A stretch of 64,000 nt of DNA from Variovorax sp. IB41 (GCF_016405905.1 NZ_JAEFCB010000004.1:233710-297709); one strand, 5' to 3'; counted from the stretch's first letter, positions 37,738 through 46,839 are shown. A program made the numbers and translations. Notes: a model not told the origin generated them from the letters alone.

Positions 37738-39396
37738 ATGAAGCATCTCCTGAATCTGCTCGCGGCAGTCGCACTGCTGGTGTGGGGCACCCATCTGGTT
37801 CGCACCGGCGTGCTGCGCGTGTTCGGCGCCAACCTGCGCAAGATCCTCGTGCAGAGCATGCGCAACCGGTTCACGGCCGCCCTCTCGGGCATCGGCGTGA
37901 CGGCGCTGGTGCAGTCGAGCACCGCCACCTCGCTCATGACCTCCTCCTTCGTCGGGCAGGGACTGGTCACGCTGCCGGCGGCGCTGGCGGTGATGCGGGG
38001 GGCCGACGTGGGCACGGCGCTGATCTCGGTGCTGTTCTCGGCAGACCTCTCATGGCTCTCGCCGATGTTCATCTTCGTGGGGGTGGTGCTGTTCATCACG
38101 CGCTCGGCCACCGTGGCGGGCCGCGTGGGGCGGGTGCTGATCGGCCTGGGGCTGATGCTGCTCGCGCTGCAACTGGTGGTGGAAGCCACCGAGCCGCTCT
38201 TCTCGGCCCCCGCGATGCGCGCGGTGCTGGCCTCGATCAACAGCGACGTGCTGCTGGAGATCACCATCGGCGCGGTGCTCGCCATCGTGGCCTATTCGAG
38301 TCTCGCGGTGGTGCTGCTGGTCGCGGCCATGGCGACGTCGAACGTGGTGCCGCTGGACGTGGCCCTGGGCCTGGTGCTCGGCGCGAACCTGGGCAGCGGT
38401 TTGCTCGCCGTGCTGACCACGGCGAAGTCGGCCGTCTCGGTGCGGCAGGTGACGGTGGGCAACCTGCTCTTCAAGGCGCTGGGCGTGGCGATCGTCGCGC
38501 CGTTCGTGGGCCTGTGGATCCGCTACGTGCAGCCCGAGCTGCCGAACCAGACGCACGGCGTGGTGCTGTTCCACCTGGCCTTCAACATCATCATCAGCGT
38601 CGGCTTCATCGGCCTCACGCAATGGGTCGCCAAGCTGGTGACGCGCATGCTGCCGACGCCGCAGGCTTCCAGCACCAGCCGCCCGCATCACCTCGATCCT
38701 TCGGCGCTCTCGACGCCCTCGCTCGCGATCTCGAACGCCGCGCGCGAGGCGCTGCACCAGGCCGACATCGTGGAGACGATGCTGATCGGCGTGCTCGACG
38801 TGATCCGCAACAACGACACGCGGCTCTCGCAGGAGCTGCGGCAGCTGGACGACACGGTGGACGAGCTCTATTCGGCCATCAAGTACTACATGACGCGCAT
38901 CTCGCGCGAGGCGCTGGGCGAAGAGGAAAGCCGGCGCTGGACGGACATCATCAGCTTCACGATCAACATGGAGCAGATCGGCGACATCATCGAGCGGGTG
39001 ATCATCGACATCGAGGACAAGAAGATCAAGCCGCAGCGCAACTTTTCGCAGGCCGGGATGGCGGAGATCGTCGAGCTGCATGGTCGGCTGGTGGCCAACC
39101 TGCGGTTGAGCATGAGCGTGTTTTTGAACGGGAATGTTCGGGATGCGCAGAAGCTGCTTGAGGAGAAGGCTCGCTTTCGGGATCTGGAAAGAGCCTATGC
39201 GACGACCCATCTGGATCGGTTGTCGGACCGGACGACGCTGAGCATCGAGACGAGTTCGCTGCATATCGACTTGATCAGCGATTTGAAGCGGATCAATTCG
39301 CACATCTGTTCTATTGCTTATCCGATTCTCGAATCGGCGGGGGCTTTGGCGCCTAGCCGGTTGCGGGAGTCGCGGCTTGGGAAGATCGAGGGGTAG
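37738..39396 (+). CDS. Na/Pi cotransporter family protein with PhoU-like tail
   Basis: 552 aa. The N-terminal membrane half (about 1-310) has the Na_Pi_cotrans motif VQSSTATSLMTSS around Gln59. The inverted second copy reads VAYSSLAVVLLVAAMATS, so its usual QSS glutamine is missing. The C-terminal half (about 340-530) is helical and PhoU-like. The ATG at 37738 gives the family start MKHLLNLLAAVALLVWG; a GTG 18 codons upstream is less likely. It follows the phosphodiesterase by 64 bp and could export or import the phosphate released, depending on its direction. Confidence 0.85.
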   Translation: MKHLLNLLAAVALLVWGTHLVRTGVLRVFGANLRKILVQSMRNRFTAALSGIGVTALVQSSTATSLMTSSFVGQGLVTLPAALAVMRGADVGTALISVLFSADLSWLSPMFIFVGVVLFITRSATVAGRVGRVLIGLGLMLLALQLVVEATEPLFSAPAMRAVLASINSDVLLEITIGAVLAIVAYSSLAVVLLVAAMATSNVVPLDVALGLVLGANLGSGLLAVLTTAKSAVSVRQVTVGNLLFKALGVAIVAPFVGLWIRYVQPELPNQTHGVVLFHLAFNIIISVGFIGLTQWVAKLVTRMLPTPQASSTSRPHHLDPSALSTPSLAISNAAREALHQADIVETMLIGVLDVIRNNDTRLSQELRQLDDTVDELYSAIKYYMTRISREALGEEESRRWTDIISFTINMEQIGDIIERVIIDIEDKKIKPQRNFSQAGMAEIVELHGRLVANLRLSMSVFLNGNVRDAQKLLEEKARFRDLERAYATTHLDRLSDRTTLSIETSSLHIDLISDLKRINSHICSIAYPILESAGALAPSRLRESRLGKIEG

Positions 39397-39408
39397 GTTT
39401 CTTTTTTG

Positions 39409-39899
39409 TTCCGAGGCCGGGTCTCGCCCCGGCGGGCGACTTACTTTCTTTTGCTTCGCCAAAAGAACGTAAGCAAAGAAAAGGCGACCCTGCTGTCTGC
39501 GACCCTTCGCTTCGCTGCGGGCAACCTGCGGTGCTCGCGTTTCGCGGGGTCTCGCCCAAACTCGCTTCGCTCAAACAAGGGCGAGCCCTGATCCGCGAAA
39601 CGCTCCGCTCCTCGGCGCATACAGAAGGGCTTTCGGGCGCGCCATCGCTGCGCTCGGCGTTCAAGACAATTCGGGCCGACGCTTCGCTCGCCCCCCGACG
39701 TTCAACAGACCACACCCACCAATGCAAGGCGGACACGCGCAGCGAGTTCGGCGAGACCCCGCGAAACGTGAGCACCGCAGGTTGCCCCGTAGCGCAGCGA
39801 AGGGGTCGCAGACAGTGGGGTCGCCTTTCTTTTGCCTACCTTTCTTTGGCGAAGCAAAGAAAAGTAGGTCGCCCGCCGGGGCGAGACCCGGCCTCGGAA
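39409..39899. repeat. Long inverted-repeat element between convergent genes
   Basis: Two arms of about 162 bp (39409-39570 and 39738-39899) are inverted and roughly 85% identical by eye, separated by 167 bp. Outer ends read TTCCGAGGCCGGGTCTCGCC on both arms. A smaller palindrome is nested near 39537-39604 (GCGTTTCGCGG ... CCGCGAAACGC). It fills the 511-bp gap between the convergent Na/Pi cotransporter and BASS transporter genes, ending 12 and 8 bp from their stops. Open frames inside it are by-products of the repeat. No transposase is present; it may be a non-autonomous mobile or terminator-like element. Confidence 0.85.
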
Positions 39900-39907
39900 A
39901 ACAAACC

Positions 39908-40906
39908 CTACTCAGCCGTCTTCAAGACAGAAGTCTCAACACGCCCGCGCCGCGCATACCGCTGAGCCAACACAGCACAAACCATCAACTGCATCTGATG
40001 AAACAGCATCAGAGGCAAAACGATGGCCCCCACAGCGTGCGAAGGAAACAGCACCTTCGCCATAGGAATCCCACTCGCCAAGCTCTTCTTGGACCCACAA
40101 AAGACGATAGTGATCTCGTCCTCCCGATCGAACCCCAGCTTGCGCGCCAGCAGCGTCGTCATGGCCAGCGCAAGCCCCAGCACCACCGCGCATGCAATGA
40201 GCAGCCCGACGAGCGCATGCGCAGGCACCTGCCGCCAAAGCCCCTCGATCACAGCCGCACTGAACGCCGTATAGACCACCAGCAGGATCGACCCCTGGTC
40301 CACGAACTTCAGCACCGCAGCACGCCGCTGAATCCACTTGCCGATCCAGGGCCGCAGCAGATGCCCCACGAGAAACGGCACCATCAACTGCAGCAAGATG
40401 CGCCCGATCGACCCCAGCGAAGAACTCGCGTGCCCGCCATTCGGCAGCACCACGAGATTGACCAGCAAAGGCGTGATGAACACCCCCAGCAAGGTAGACG
40501 CCGAAGCACTGCAGATCGCAGCCGGCAGGTTCCCCCGCGCCATCGCCGTGAACGCGATCGCCGACTGCACCGTGGCAGGCAGCACGCAGAGATAAAGCAC
40601 CCCGGTGTAGAGCTCCGGGGTCATCAGCGGCAGGAGCAGCGGCTTGAGCGCCAGCCCCAGCAGCGGAAACATCACGAAGGTGCTGCCGAACACCAAAAGG
40701 TGCAGCCGCCAGTGCGTGATGCCGTTCATGATCGCCTCGCGCGACAGCTTGGCGCCATGCAGGAAGAACAGGAGGCCGATGGCCACCGTCGTCACCCGTT
40801 CGAAGAGGTGCGCTACATCGCCGCTCGCGGGCAGCAGACTGGCCAAGGTGACGACCGAGAGAAGCGCGAAGGTGAAGTTGTCGGGAAGAAAGCGGGAGCG
40901 GGACAT
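39908..40906 (-). CDS. Bile acid:sodium symporter (BASS) family transporter
   Basis: 332-aa inner-membrane protein with about ten hydrophobic segments, of the YfeH/SLC10A7-like subgroup. Recognisable features are LPATVQSAIAFTAMARGN, an unwound-helix region typical of BASS crossover sites, and FCGSKKSLASGIPMAKVLF. Transports an organic anion with sodium by analogy; the substrate is unknown. The ATG at 40906 (MSRSRFLPDNF) is used; the leader seven codons upstream has no ribosome-binding support. Confidence 0.85.
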   Translation of the reverse strand: MSRSRFLPDNFTFALLSVVTLASLLPASGDVAHLFERVTTVAIGLLFFLHGAKLSREAIMNGITHWRLHLLVFGSTFVMFPLLGLALKPLLLPLMTPELYTGVLYLCVLPATVQSAIAFTAMARGNLPAAICSASASTLLGVFITPLLVNLVVLPNGGHASSSLGSIGRILLQLMVPFLVGHLLRPWIGKWIQRRAAVLKFVDQGSILLVVYTAFSAAVIEGLWRQVPAHALVGLLIACAVVLGLALAMTTLLARKLGFDREDEITIVFCGSKKSLASGIPMAKVLFPSHAVGAIVLPLMLFHQMQLMVCAVLAQRYARRGRVETSVLKTAE

Positions 40907-41090
40907 GGCGGGACAGGAGCGCCCCACGACACGACCCGTGCGGCAGCAGATTCAGCAGATGGATGAGTGATTTCCGCGCATGAATCTCGTCGCCAATTTG
41001 CGGAGCCCGGCGCGTGCTCCTCGCGCCCTATAGAGGATGATTTTCGGCGAAGCGCCGCGTCGTTGCCGGCCGGCGCCCGAATGCCCCGCT

Positions 41091-41492
41091 TCAGTGTGCA
41101 GGTTGCGAGCTGAACCGCTCGTGGCGGCGGCGCTGGCAGTAGTCGATCAGGTCGTCGATCTCGGTGGCCTTGTCGAACACGGCGTCGGCGCCCAGGTGCG
41201 CGCATTTGCGGCGGATCTCGGGCGTGGCGTAGTTGCTGAGCACCACGATCTTCTGCGCCGGGTCGCGGTGGCGGCAGGCCTCCAGCACCCGGAACCCGGT
41301 GCCGTCCTTCAGGAACAGGTCGACGATCGCCAGGTCCCACAGCGCCGGGTTGCGCGTGAGCCAGCGCGAGCCTTCGGCCTCCGTCTCGGCCTCGCCGATG
41401 GGATCGACGCGTGCCACCTCGCGCAGCGTGCCCACGAGGCTCTCGCGGATGGTGGGGTTGTCTTCGACGATGAAGGTGCGGATGGTGGTCAT
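41091..41492 (-). CDS. Single-domain response regulator
   Basis: 133 aa, only a CheY-like receiver. Acidic pair Glu10/Asp11 (FIVEDNPT), phosphoacceptor Asp58 (LAIVDLFLKDGTG) and Lys108 (FDKATE) are all present, so it should be phosphorylatable. There is no DNA-binding output domain and no histidine kinase gene nearby. It could act by protein binding or as a phosphate sink in a relay whose kinase is elsewhere. Confidence 0.88.
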   Translation of the reverse strand: MTTIRTFIVEDNPTIRESLVGTLREVARVDPIGEAETEAEGSRWLTRNPALWDLAIVDLFLKDGTGFRVLEACRHRDPAQKIVVLSNYATPEIRRKCAHLGADAVFDKATEIDDLIDYCQRRRHERFSSQPAH

Positions 41493-41647
41493 GACTTCTT
41501 GCTGCCCTTGCCTTGCTTGCTGGCTGTCTTGCGCTTGGTCACAAGCCTACAAAGTGCACCCGCCACAAGTCGAAGGCATGACACCCCACCGCGGGTAGGA
41601 CAAGACTGGCTGCGCGGCCGCCCTGCCCACCCCTGAAACCCTGCGCC

Positions 41648-42634
41648 TTACAGCGTGAGGATCGTGCAGCCCGTGGTCTTGCGCGCTTCCAGGTCGCGGT
41701 GCGCCTGCTGCACGTCGGCCAGGGCGTAGCGCTGGTCGATCGGAATCTTCACCGCGCCGCTCGCGACCACCGCGAACAGGTCGTCGGCCATCGCCTGCGT
41801 GGCCTCGCGCGTGGCGATGTGGGTGAACAGCGTGGGGCGCGTCACGTAGAGCGAGCCCTTGGAGGCCAGCGTGCCCAGGTTGATGGGCGGCACCGGGCCC
41901 GAGCCGTTGCCGAAGACGGCCAGAAGGCCGAAGGGGCGCAGGCACTCGATGGAGCCCTCGTAGGTGTCCTTGCCCACCGAGTCGTACACCACCTTCACGC
42001 CCTTGCCGCCGGTGATCTCCTTCACGCGGGCCGCGAAGTTCTCGGTGCTGTAGTTGATGGCGTGCGCCGCGCCATGGTCCAGCGCCAGCTTGCACTTGGC
42101 ATCGCTGCCCGCGGTGCCGATCAGCTGCAGGCCCAGCGCCTTGGCCCACTGGCAGGCGATGAGGCCGACGCCGCCGGCCGCGGCATGGAACAGGATGAAG
42201 TCGCCGGGCTGCAGGCCTTCGGCGGGCAGCGTTTTCTTCAGCAGGTACTGCGTGGTCAGGCCCTTGAGCATCATCGCCGCGCCGGTCTCGAAGGAGATGG
42301 CGTCGGGCAGCTTGCAGACATTCTTGGCCGGCATCACGCGCAACTCGCAGTAAGCGCCGGGCGGGCCGCTCGCGTAGGCGGCGCGGTCGCCCGGCGCCAG
42401 GTGCGAGACGCCCTCGCCCACCGCCTCGACCACGCCCGCGGCCTCCATGCCCAGCTGCAGCGGCATCTGGAACGGATAGAGCCCGCTGCGCTGGTAGGTG
42501 TCGATGAAGTTCAGGCCCACGGCCTTGTGGCGAATGCGGATCTCGCCGGGGCCCGGGTCGCCGACTTCCACCTCCACGATCTTCAGTTCTTCGGGGCCGC
42601 CATGGCGGTCGATACGGACAGCTTTGCTCAACAT
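41648..42634 (-). CDS. NADPH:quinone oxidoreductase, zeta-crystallin-like MDR
   Basis: 328-aa zinc-free medium-chain dehydrogenase/reductase. The N-terminal catalytic domain has IRHKAVGLNFIDTYQRSGLYP. The NADPH loop is AAAGGVGLIACQWAKALG, and VVYDSVGKDTYEGS follows. It reduces quinones by one electron or acts on enones, in the cytoplasm. The ATG at 42634 (MLSKAVRID) is supported by GGAG nine bases upstream and by family length. It is divergent from an EamA transporter gene. Confidence 0.9.
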   Translation of the reverse strand: MLSKAVRIDRHGGPEELKIVEVEVGDPGPGEIRIRHKAVGLNFIDTYQRSGLYPFQMPLQLGMEAAGVVEAVGEGVSHLAPGDRAAYASGPPGAYCELRVMPAKNVCKLPDAISFETGAAMMLKGLTTQYLLKKTLPAEGLQPGDFILFHAAAGGVGLIACQWAKALGLQLIGTAGSDAKCKLALDHGAAHAINYSTENFAARVKEITGGKGVKVVYDSVGKDTYEGSIECLRPFGLLAVFGNGSGPVPPINLGTLASKGSLYVTRPTLFTHIATREATQAMADDLFAVVASGAVKIPIDQRYALADVQQAHRDLEARKTTGCTILTL

Positions 42635-42731
42635 CGTTGCAGTCTCCACGCGCAGAAAAAGAAGAGGCGCATGGTGCCACGTTTGGCCCTCCGAAGGCGT
42701 CCAGGGGCGATGGCCGTTAGAGTCGGCGGCC

Positions 42732-43640
42732 ATGTCGACACCGCAGCCGCGCCTCACCTCGCTCACCGTTCTTCTTCTCACCACGCCGCCGCTGCTGTGG
42801 GCCGGCAACGCCGTCGTCGGCCGGCTGGTGCGCGAACTGGTGTCGCCCCTCACGCTGAACTTCGTGCGATGGGTGATCGCGTTCTTGCTTTTGCTGCCGT
42901 TCGCAGCCTCGGTGCTACGCAGCGCGAGCCCGCTCTGGGCGCACTGGAAGCGCTATGCGGTGCTGGGCCTCCTGGGCATCGGCCTGTACAACGCCTTCCA
43001 GTACCTGGCGCTGCAGACCTCCACGCCGATCAACGTGACGCTGGTGGGCTCCAGCCTGCCGCTGTGGATGCTCGCGGTGGGCATGCTCTTCTTCGGCGCC
43101 CGTACCAGTGCGCGCGAGATCGGCGGCGCGCTGCTCTCGATGCTCGGCGTGCTGCTGGTGCTCAGCCGCGGCGAATGGCGCCAGCTGCTCGCGCTGCGGC
43201 TGGTGCCGGGCGATCTCTACATGATCGCGGGCACCATCGCCTGGGCCTTCTACAGCTGGCTGCTCGCGCGCACGCACGAGCCCAAGGCCGTGCGGCAGGA
43301 CTGGGCCGCGTTCCTCATGGCGCAGCTGGTGTTCGGCCTGGCATGGTCGGGCGCGCTGGCCGCCGGCGAGTGGGCGTTGACCCCGGCCCACATCGACCTG
43401 GGCTGGCCGCTCGTCGCCGCGATGGCCTTCATCGGCATCGGCCCCGCGGTGGTGGCCTACCGCTGCTGGGGCACCGGCGTGCAGCGCGCGGGGCCGCAGG
43501 CGGCGAGCATCTTCATGAACCTGACGCCGCTGTTCGCGGCGCTGCTGTCGGCCGCGTTCCTGCGCGAGGCGCCGCACTGGTACCACGGGGTGGCGTTCGT
43601 GCTGATCGTGGGCGGGATCGTGGTGTCGTCGCGGCGCTGA
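42732..43640 (+). CDS. EamA/DMT-family transporter
   Basis: 302-aa inner-membrane protein with ten predicted segments in two EamA repeats (about 12-135 and 160-300). The first helix reads LLTTPPLLWAGNAVVGRLV, and SIFMNLTPLFAALLSAAFLREA near the C-terminus is typical. Probably an exporter of a metabolite or amino acid; substrate not predictable. It runs divergent from the quinone oxidoreductase and convergent, 3 bp apart, with the glycosyltransferase fusion gene. Confidence 0.87.
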   Translation: MSTPQPRLTSLTVLLLTTPPLLWAGNAVVGRLVRELVSPLTLNFVRWVIAFLLLLPFAASVLRSASPLWAHWKRYAVLGLLGIGLYNAFQYLALQTSTPINVTLVGSSLPLWMLAVGMLFFGARTSAREIGGALLSMLGVLLVLSRGEWRQLLALRLVPGDLYMIAGTIAWAFYSWLLARTHEPKAVRQDWAAFLMAQLVFGLAWSGALAAGEWALTPAHIDLGWPLVAAMAFIGIGPAVVAYRCWGTGVQRAGPQAASIFMNLTPLFAALLSAAFLREAPHWYHGVAFVLIVGGIVVSSRR

Positions 43641-43643
43641 CGT

Positions 43644-46004
43644 TCAGGGCCTGCGGAACAACCCCGTCAGCAGGTCTTTTTCGTCGAACCGGTCATCCTT
43701 GAAGCACTCGACGGTTTCGAGGCCCGCAGCCTCCATCGCCCGCGCCAGGCTGGCCTCGTTGTAGAAGCCGACGTGGCAGGGGTCCGGGTAGGCCCGGTCG
43801 TAGGGAATGGAGATGACGAAGTGGCCGCCGGGCGCCAGCGACTGGCATGCCGATGCAAGAAAGTCGGGCACGTCGTCCGCATAGATGTGCTCGAGCGTAT
43901 GGAAGCTCACGACGGTGTCGGCCGGCGGAAGAATCGGGCCGTCGGCCGTCATGTCGTGGCCGACGAACATGCTGGGCATGGGCACCGACGCGAAGAGTTC
44001 GCGCGCGAGGTCCAAGGCCTGTTCATTCAGGTCCACGCCGATCACCTCGGTCACCGCCGGGTTCTCGCGCAGCCAGTAGGTGCTTGCGCCGTGGTTGCAG
44101 CCGAGGTCCAGCACCCGGCCACGGATGAATGGCGCGTAGGCCTGCAGGATGCGGCGGTTCGCATGCCGCTCCCAGAAACCGAAGGGGCTCGGCTCGACGG
44201 TGACGTACGACTCCTTGGCGTAGCGCATGGCGTCGGGTGACGGAACAGCGAACAGATGCGCCAGCGCCGGCTGGCTGGCCAGCCACTGCGGCGCCTCGTC
44301 GCGCCCGACGACGCGCCACGCATAGCCCGGGCGGTCGTAGAGATCTTTCCCCGAAACCAGCAGCGCCGCGATGTCGATGGCGGCCAGGAATTCCGGCGCG
44401 TTGTGCTCCTGGTGTGCGAAGCCGCGGATCTTGGCGCGCACCGCGTCCTCGTCCATCGCGAGGTATGAAAGATGCCAGCCGGCGTCCGCGAGGATCAGCG
44501 CGGGCTGCGCGCCAGTGCGAATCCGCATGCGCAACTGGTCGGGCGTGAGCGCATCGAGTTGCGCGCGCGTCGCCGCGACGGTCCACACCGACGATGCCTC
44601 CGGCCCCTCGACGTTGCGGTAGTTCGCATAGAAGTAATAGAAGGCCAGGCACAGCCCGAAGAGCGTGTGCCGCCGGTCGTCGCGCATCGCCTGCACCACC
44701 GATGCGCGCGGAATCTCGTCGGCATCGGAGATCAGCACGAGGTCGTCGGGCGCCGCATCGTGCAGCCCTCGCACGATCTGGTTGCGCTGGAATTTCTCGC
44801 GGATCCAGAAGCCGGACTTCGGCGTGTCGGAGTGCCAGTCGCCCACCACCGGAACAGCGTCCGCCGCCTCGTCGACGACCGGCATGTCGTGCACCGCGAT
44901 GTAGCGGATGCGCGGCAGGAACGGCGCGATGCGCGGGTCGGCGACATCGAAGCGCAGTGCTTTGGGCTCGCCACTGAAGGTGCGGTCGGCTTCGACGACG
45001 ACGAAGCAATCGACGACTTCAGACAACTCATGCAGCCGCGCCGCGAGGATGTCGGCCTCGCCGTTGTAGGTGATGCAGTCGTACACCTTGCGCGGCGCGG
45101 CCTTCGAAGCCACGGGCTCGGGCGCGAATTCGATGCGGTAGCCGTTGCGCTCGAACATCTGCAGGATGTCGCGCTCGCCGTACCAGGCATCGAGCTCGGA
45201 CAGAGGGATCAGCGAACGCAGCGTGAGCGGCGACAAGCTCGCCAACTGCCGCATCTTCGCGTGATGCCCGAACAGCAGCATCGCGTTGTAGCCGTGGTGC
45301 AGTTGCGGCCCCGCATGCTCGATGGAGAAACTGCGCGCGAGCTCCAGCGGCGCGAAGCGCATGCCGACCGCTTCGAGCGTGGGCCGCAGCACGCCGCTGA
45401 GCTGCACGTCTTCGAGCAGCGCGTTGTGCTGCCAGTGCATCCTGAGCGGATCGCTTTCGACCGCATCGGGCGGCGGAATCTCCACGCGGATGTGCGGATG
45501 GTCGATGAGCGCGCGCATGAAGCGGCGGCTGCGCAGGCTGAAGCCGCCGTTCTGGATCGGCGTGACGACGTGGCCGGGCTTGTCCATCTCGTCGGCCCAC
45601 GCGAAGCGGTTGCGCCAGTAGGTGCCTTGCGGCGTGTCGATCTTCGCGAGGTGGATCGGCGCGCCGATGTAGTCGAAACCGAGGAACTCGTCGCGCCAGT
45701 TGTCCGCATTGACGACCCAGCCGTCTTCCTGCACCACCAATGCGAATTCGGTGTGCACCACGCGCCAGAGCGCGAACATCATGAACCAGCCGTACTCGTG
45801 GTAGTTCAGCGGCGCGATCGGCAGGTGTTCGATGCCGGGTGCGAGGTCGTGCGGCGCCTGCGGGCTGCACAGGAGCGCGCGCGCACCGGGCATCTGCGCC
45901 TGGCTGTGCTGCAGGGCCATCGCCGCGCCGCGCGCATCGGGCAGCCCGGTGACCGACACGAGCGTGATCTTCTCGAAAGACGCCCGGTGATTGCTGTTGC
46001 TCAC
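43644..46004 (-). CDS. Fusion of DUF5672, GT17-type glycosyltransferase and methyltransferase
   Basis: 786 aa from a GTG at 46004, preceded by GGGAGG at 6-nt spacing. Residues about 10-235 match DUF5672 (YHEYGWFMMFALWRV, VVQEDGWVVNADNWRDEF, QNGGFSLRSR), a glycosyltransferase-like domain. Residues about 305-570 look like family GT17 (YDCITYNGEADILAARLHEL, VVEADRTFSGEPK, and the probable metal-binding DLVLISDADEIPR). Residues about 625-735 are a SAM methyltransferase (VLDLGCNHGASTYW, VDLN, SFHTLEHI). No signal peptide or membrane segment, so it is cytoplasmic. It is not within a capsule or O-antigen locus; the acceptor is unknown. Confidence 0.8.
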   Translation of the reverse strand: MSNSNHRASFEKITLVSVTGLPDARGAAMALQHSQAQMPGARALLCSPQAPHDLAPGIEHLPIAPLNYHEYGWFMMFALWRVVHTEFALVVQEDGWVVNADNWRDEFLGFDYIGAPIHLAKIDTPQGTYWRNRFAWADEMDKPGHVVTPIQNGGFSLRSRRFMRALIDHPHIRVEIPPPDAVESDPLRMHWQHNALLEDVQLSGVLRPTLEAVGMRFAPLELARSFSIEHAGPQLHHGYNAMLLFGHHAKMRQLASLSPLTLRSLIPLSELDAWYGERDILQMFERNGYRIEFAPEPVASKAAPRKVYDCITYNGEADILAARLHELSEVVDCFVVVEADRTFSGEPKALRFDVADPRIAPFLPRIRYIAVHDMPVVDEAADAVPVVGDWHSDTPKSGFWIREKFQRNQIVRGLHDAAPDDLVLISDADEIPRASVVQAMRDDRRHTLFGLCLAFYYFYANYRNVEGPEASSVWTVAATRAQLDALTPDQLRMRIRTGAQPALILADAGWHLSYLAMDEDAVRAKIRGFAHQEHNAPEFLAAIDIAALLVSGKDLYDRPGYAWRVVGRDEAPQWLASQPALAHLFAVPSPDAMRYAKESYVTVEPSPFGFWERHANRRILQAYAPFIRGRVLDLGCNHGASTYWLRENPAVTEVIGVDLNEQALDLARELFASVPMPSMFVGHDMTADGPILPPADTVVSFHTLEHIYADDVPDFLASACQSLAPGGHFVISIPYDRAYPDPCHVGFYNEASLARAMEAAGLETVECFKDDRFDEKDLLTGLFRRP

Positions 46005-46033
46005 GAAGCGCCTCCCTTCGCTCGTGAGCCGCG

Positions 46034-46828
46034 TCAGTAGGTGCCGGGGTAGGCGCCGCCGTCCGCGAGCACGTTCTGGCCGGTCATGTAGCCGGCCTGC
46101 AGGCTGCAGAGAAAGGCGCAGATGGCGCCGAACTCGGCCGGCGTGCCGAAGCGCTTGGCCGGGATGTTCTTCTTGCGGGCTTCCCACACGGTGTCGAAGT
46201 CCTGGCCGGTCTTCTGCGCAGCGCCGGCCATGGTGCCCTTGAGGCGATCGGTGTCGAAGGAGCCCGGCAGCAGGTTGTTGATGGTCACGCCCTGCGCCGC
46301 GATGGCGGTGCGCGCCACGCCGGCCACGAAGCCGGTGAGGCCGCTGCGCGCGCCGTTGGAAAGTCCCAGGATGTCGATGGGCGACTTCACCGAACTGGAG
46401 GTGATGTTCACGATGCGGCCGAACCCGCGTTTGGCCATGCCGTCCACCGTGGCCTTGATGAGCTCGATGGGCGTGAGCATGTTCGCGTCGACCGCCTTGA
46501 TCCACGCCTCGCGGTCCCAGTTGCGAAAGTCGCCGGGCGGCGGACCGCCGGCGTTGGTGACGACGATGTCGAAGTCATGGCCCAGCGCGAACACGGCCGC
46601 GCGGCCGGCTTCGGTGGTGATGTCGGCGGCCACGTGCTTGACGAACGGCGCGCCCGATGCGCCCGCCGCTTCGGTGAGCTTCTTCGCGGCCGCTTCCAGC
46701 GCCTCGGCGCCGCGCGCCACGATCACCACGTTGACGCCTTCGCGCACCAGCGCCTCGGCACAGCCGTAGCCCAGCCCCTTGCTCGCGCCGCACACCAGCG
46801 CGGTCTTGCCCGCAATGCCCAGATCCAT
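46034..46828 (-). CDS. SDR-fold protein lacking catalytic Tyr/Lys
   Basis: 264 aa. The cofactor loop CGASKGLG (14-20), NAG motif (92-94) and active-site-region serines 144-146 are present. The YxxxK pair is absent: the aligned positions read Leu156 and Ala160 in ILGLSNGARSGL. This fits the BKR-like SDR subgroup described as lacking a perfect catalytic tetrad. It may bind NAD(P) without classical reductase chemistry, or use other residues. AGGAG lies eight bases before the ATG. It is followed by the glycosyltransferase fusion after 29 bp and preceded by an EamA transporter gene 11 bp upstream. Confidence 0.85.
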   Translation of the reverse strand: MDLGIAGKTALVCGASKGLGYGCAEALVREGVNVVIVARGAEALEAAAKKLTEAAGASGAPFVKHVAADITTEAGRAAVFALGHDFDIVVTNAGGPPPGDFRNWDREAWIKAVDANMLTPIELIKATVDGMAKRGFGRIVNITSSSVKSPIDILGLSNGARSGLTGFVAGVARTAIAAQGVTINNLLPGSFDTDRLKGTMAGAAQKTGQDFDTVWEARKKNIPAKRFGTPAEFGAICAFLCSLQAGYMTGQNVLADGGAYPGTY

Positions 46829-46839
46829 GTTTGTTGCTC

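Noticed and set aside
39531..39965. Several open frames inside the inverted repeat at 39.4-39.9 kb
   Set aside because: They follow the repeat symmetry, read partly into the adjacent gene, lack ribosome-binding sites and resemble no protein family.
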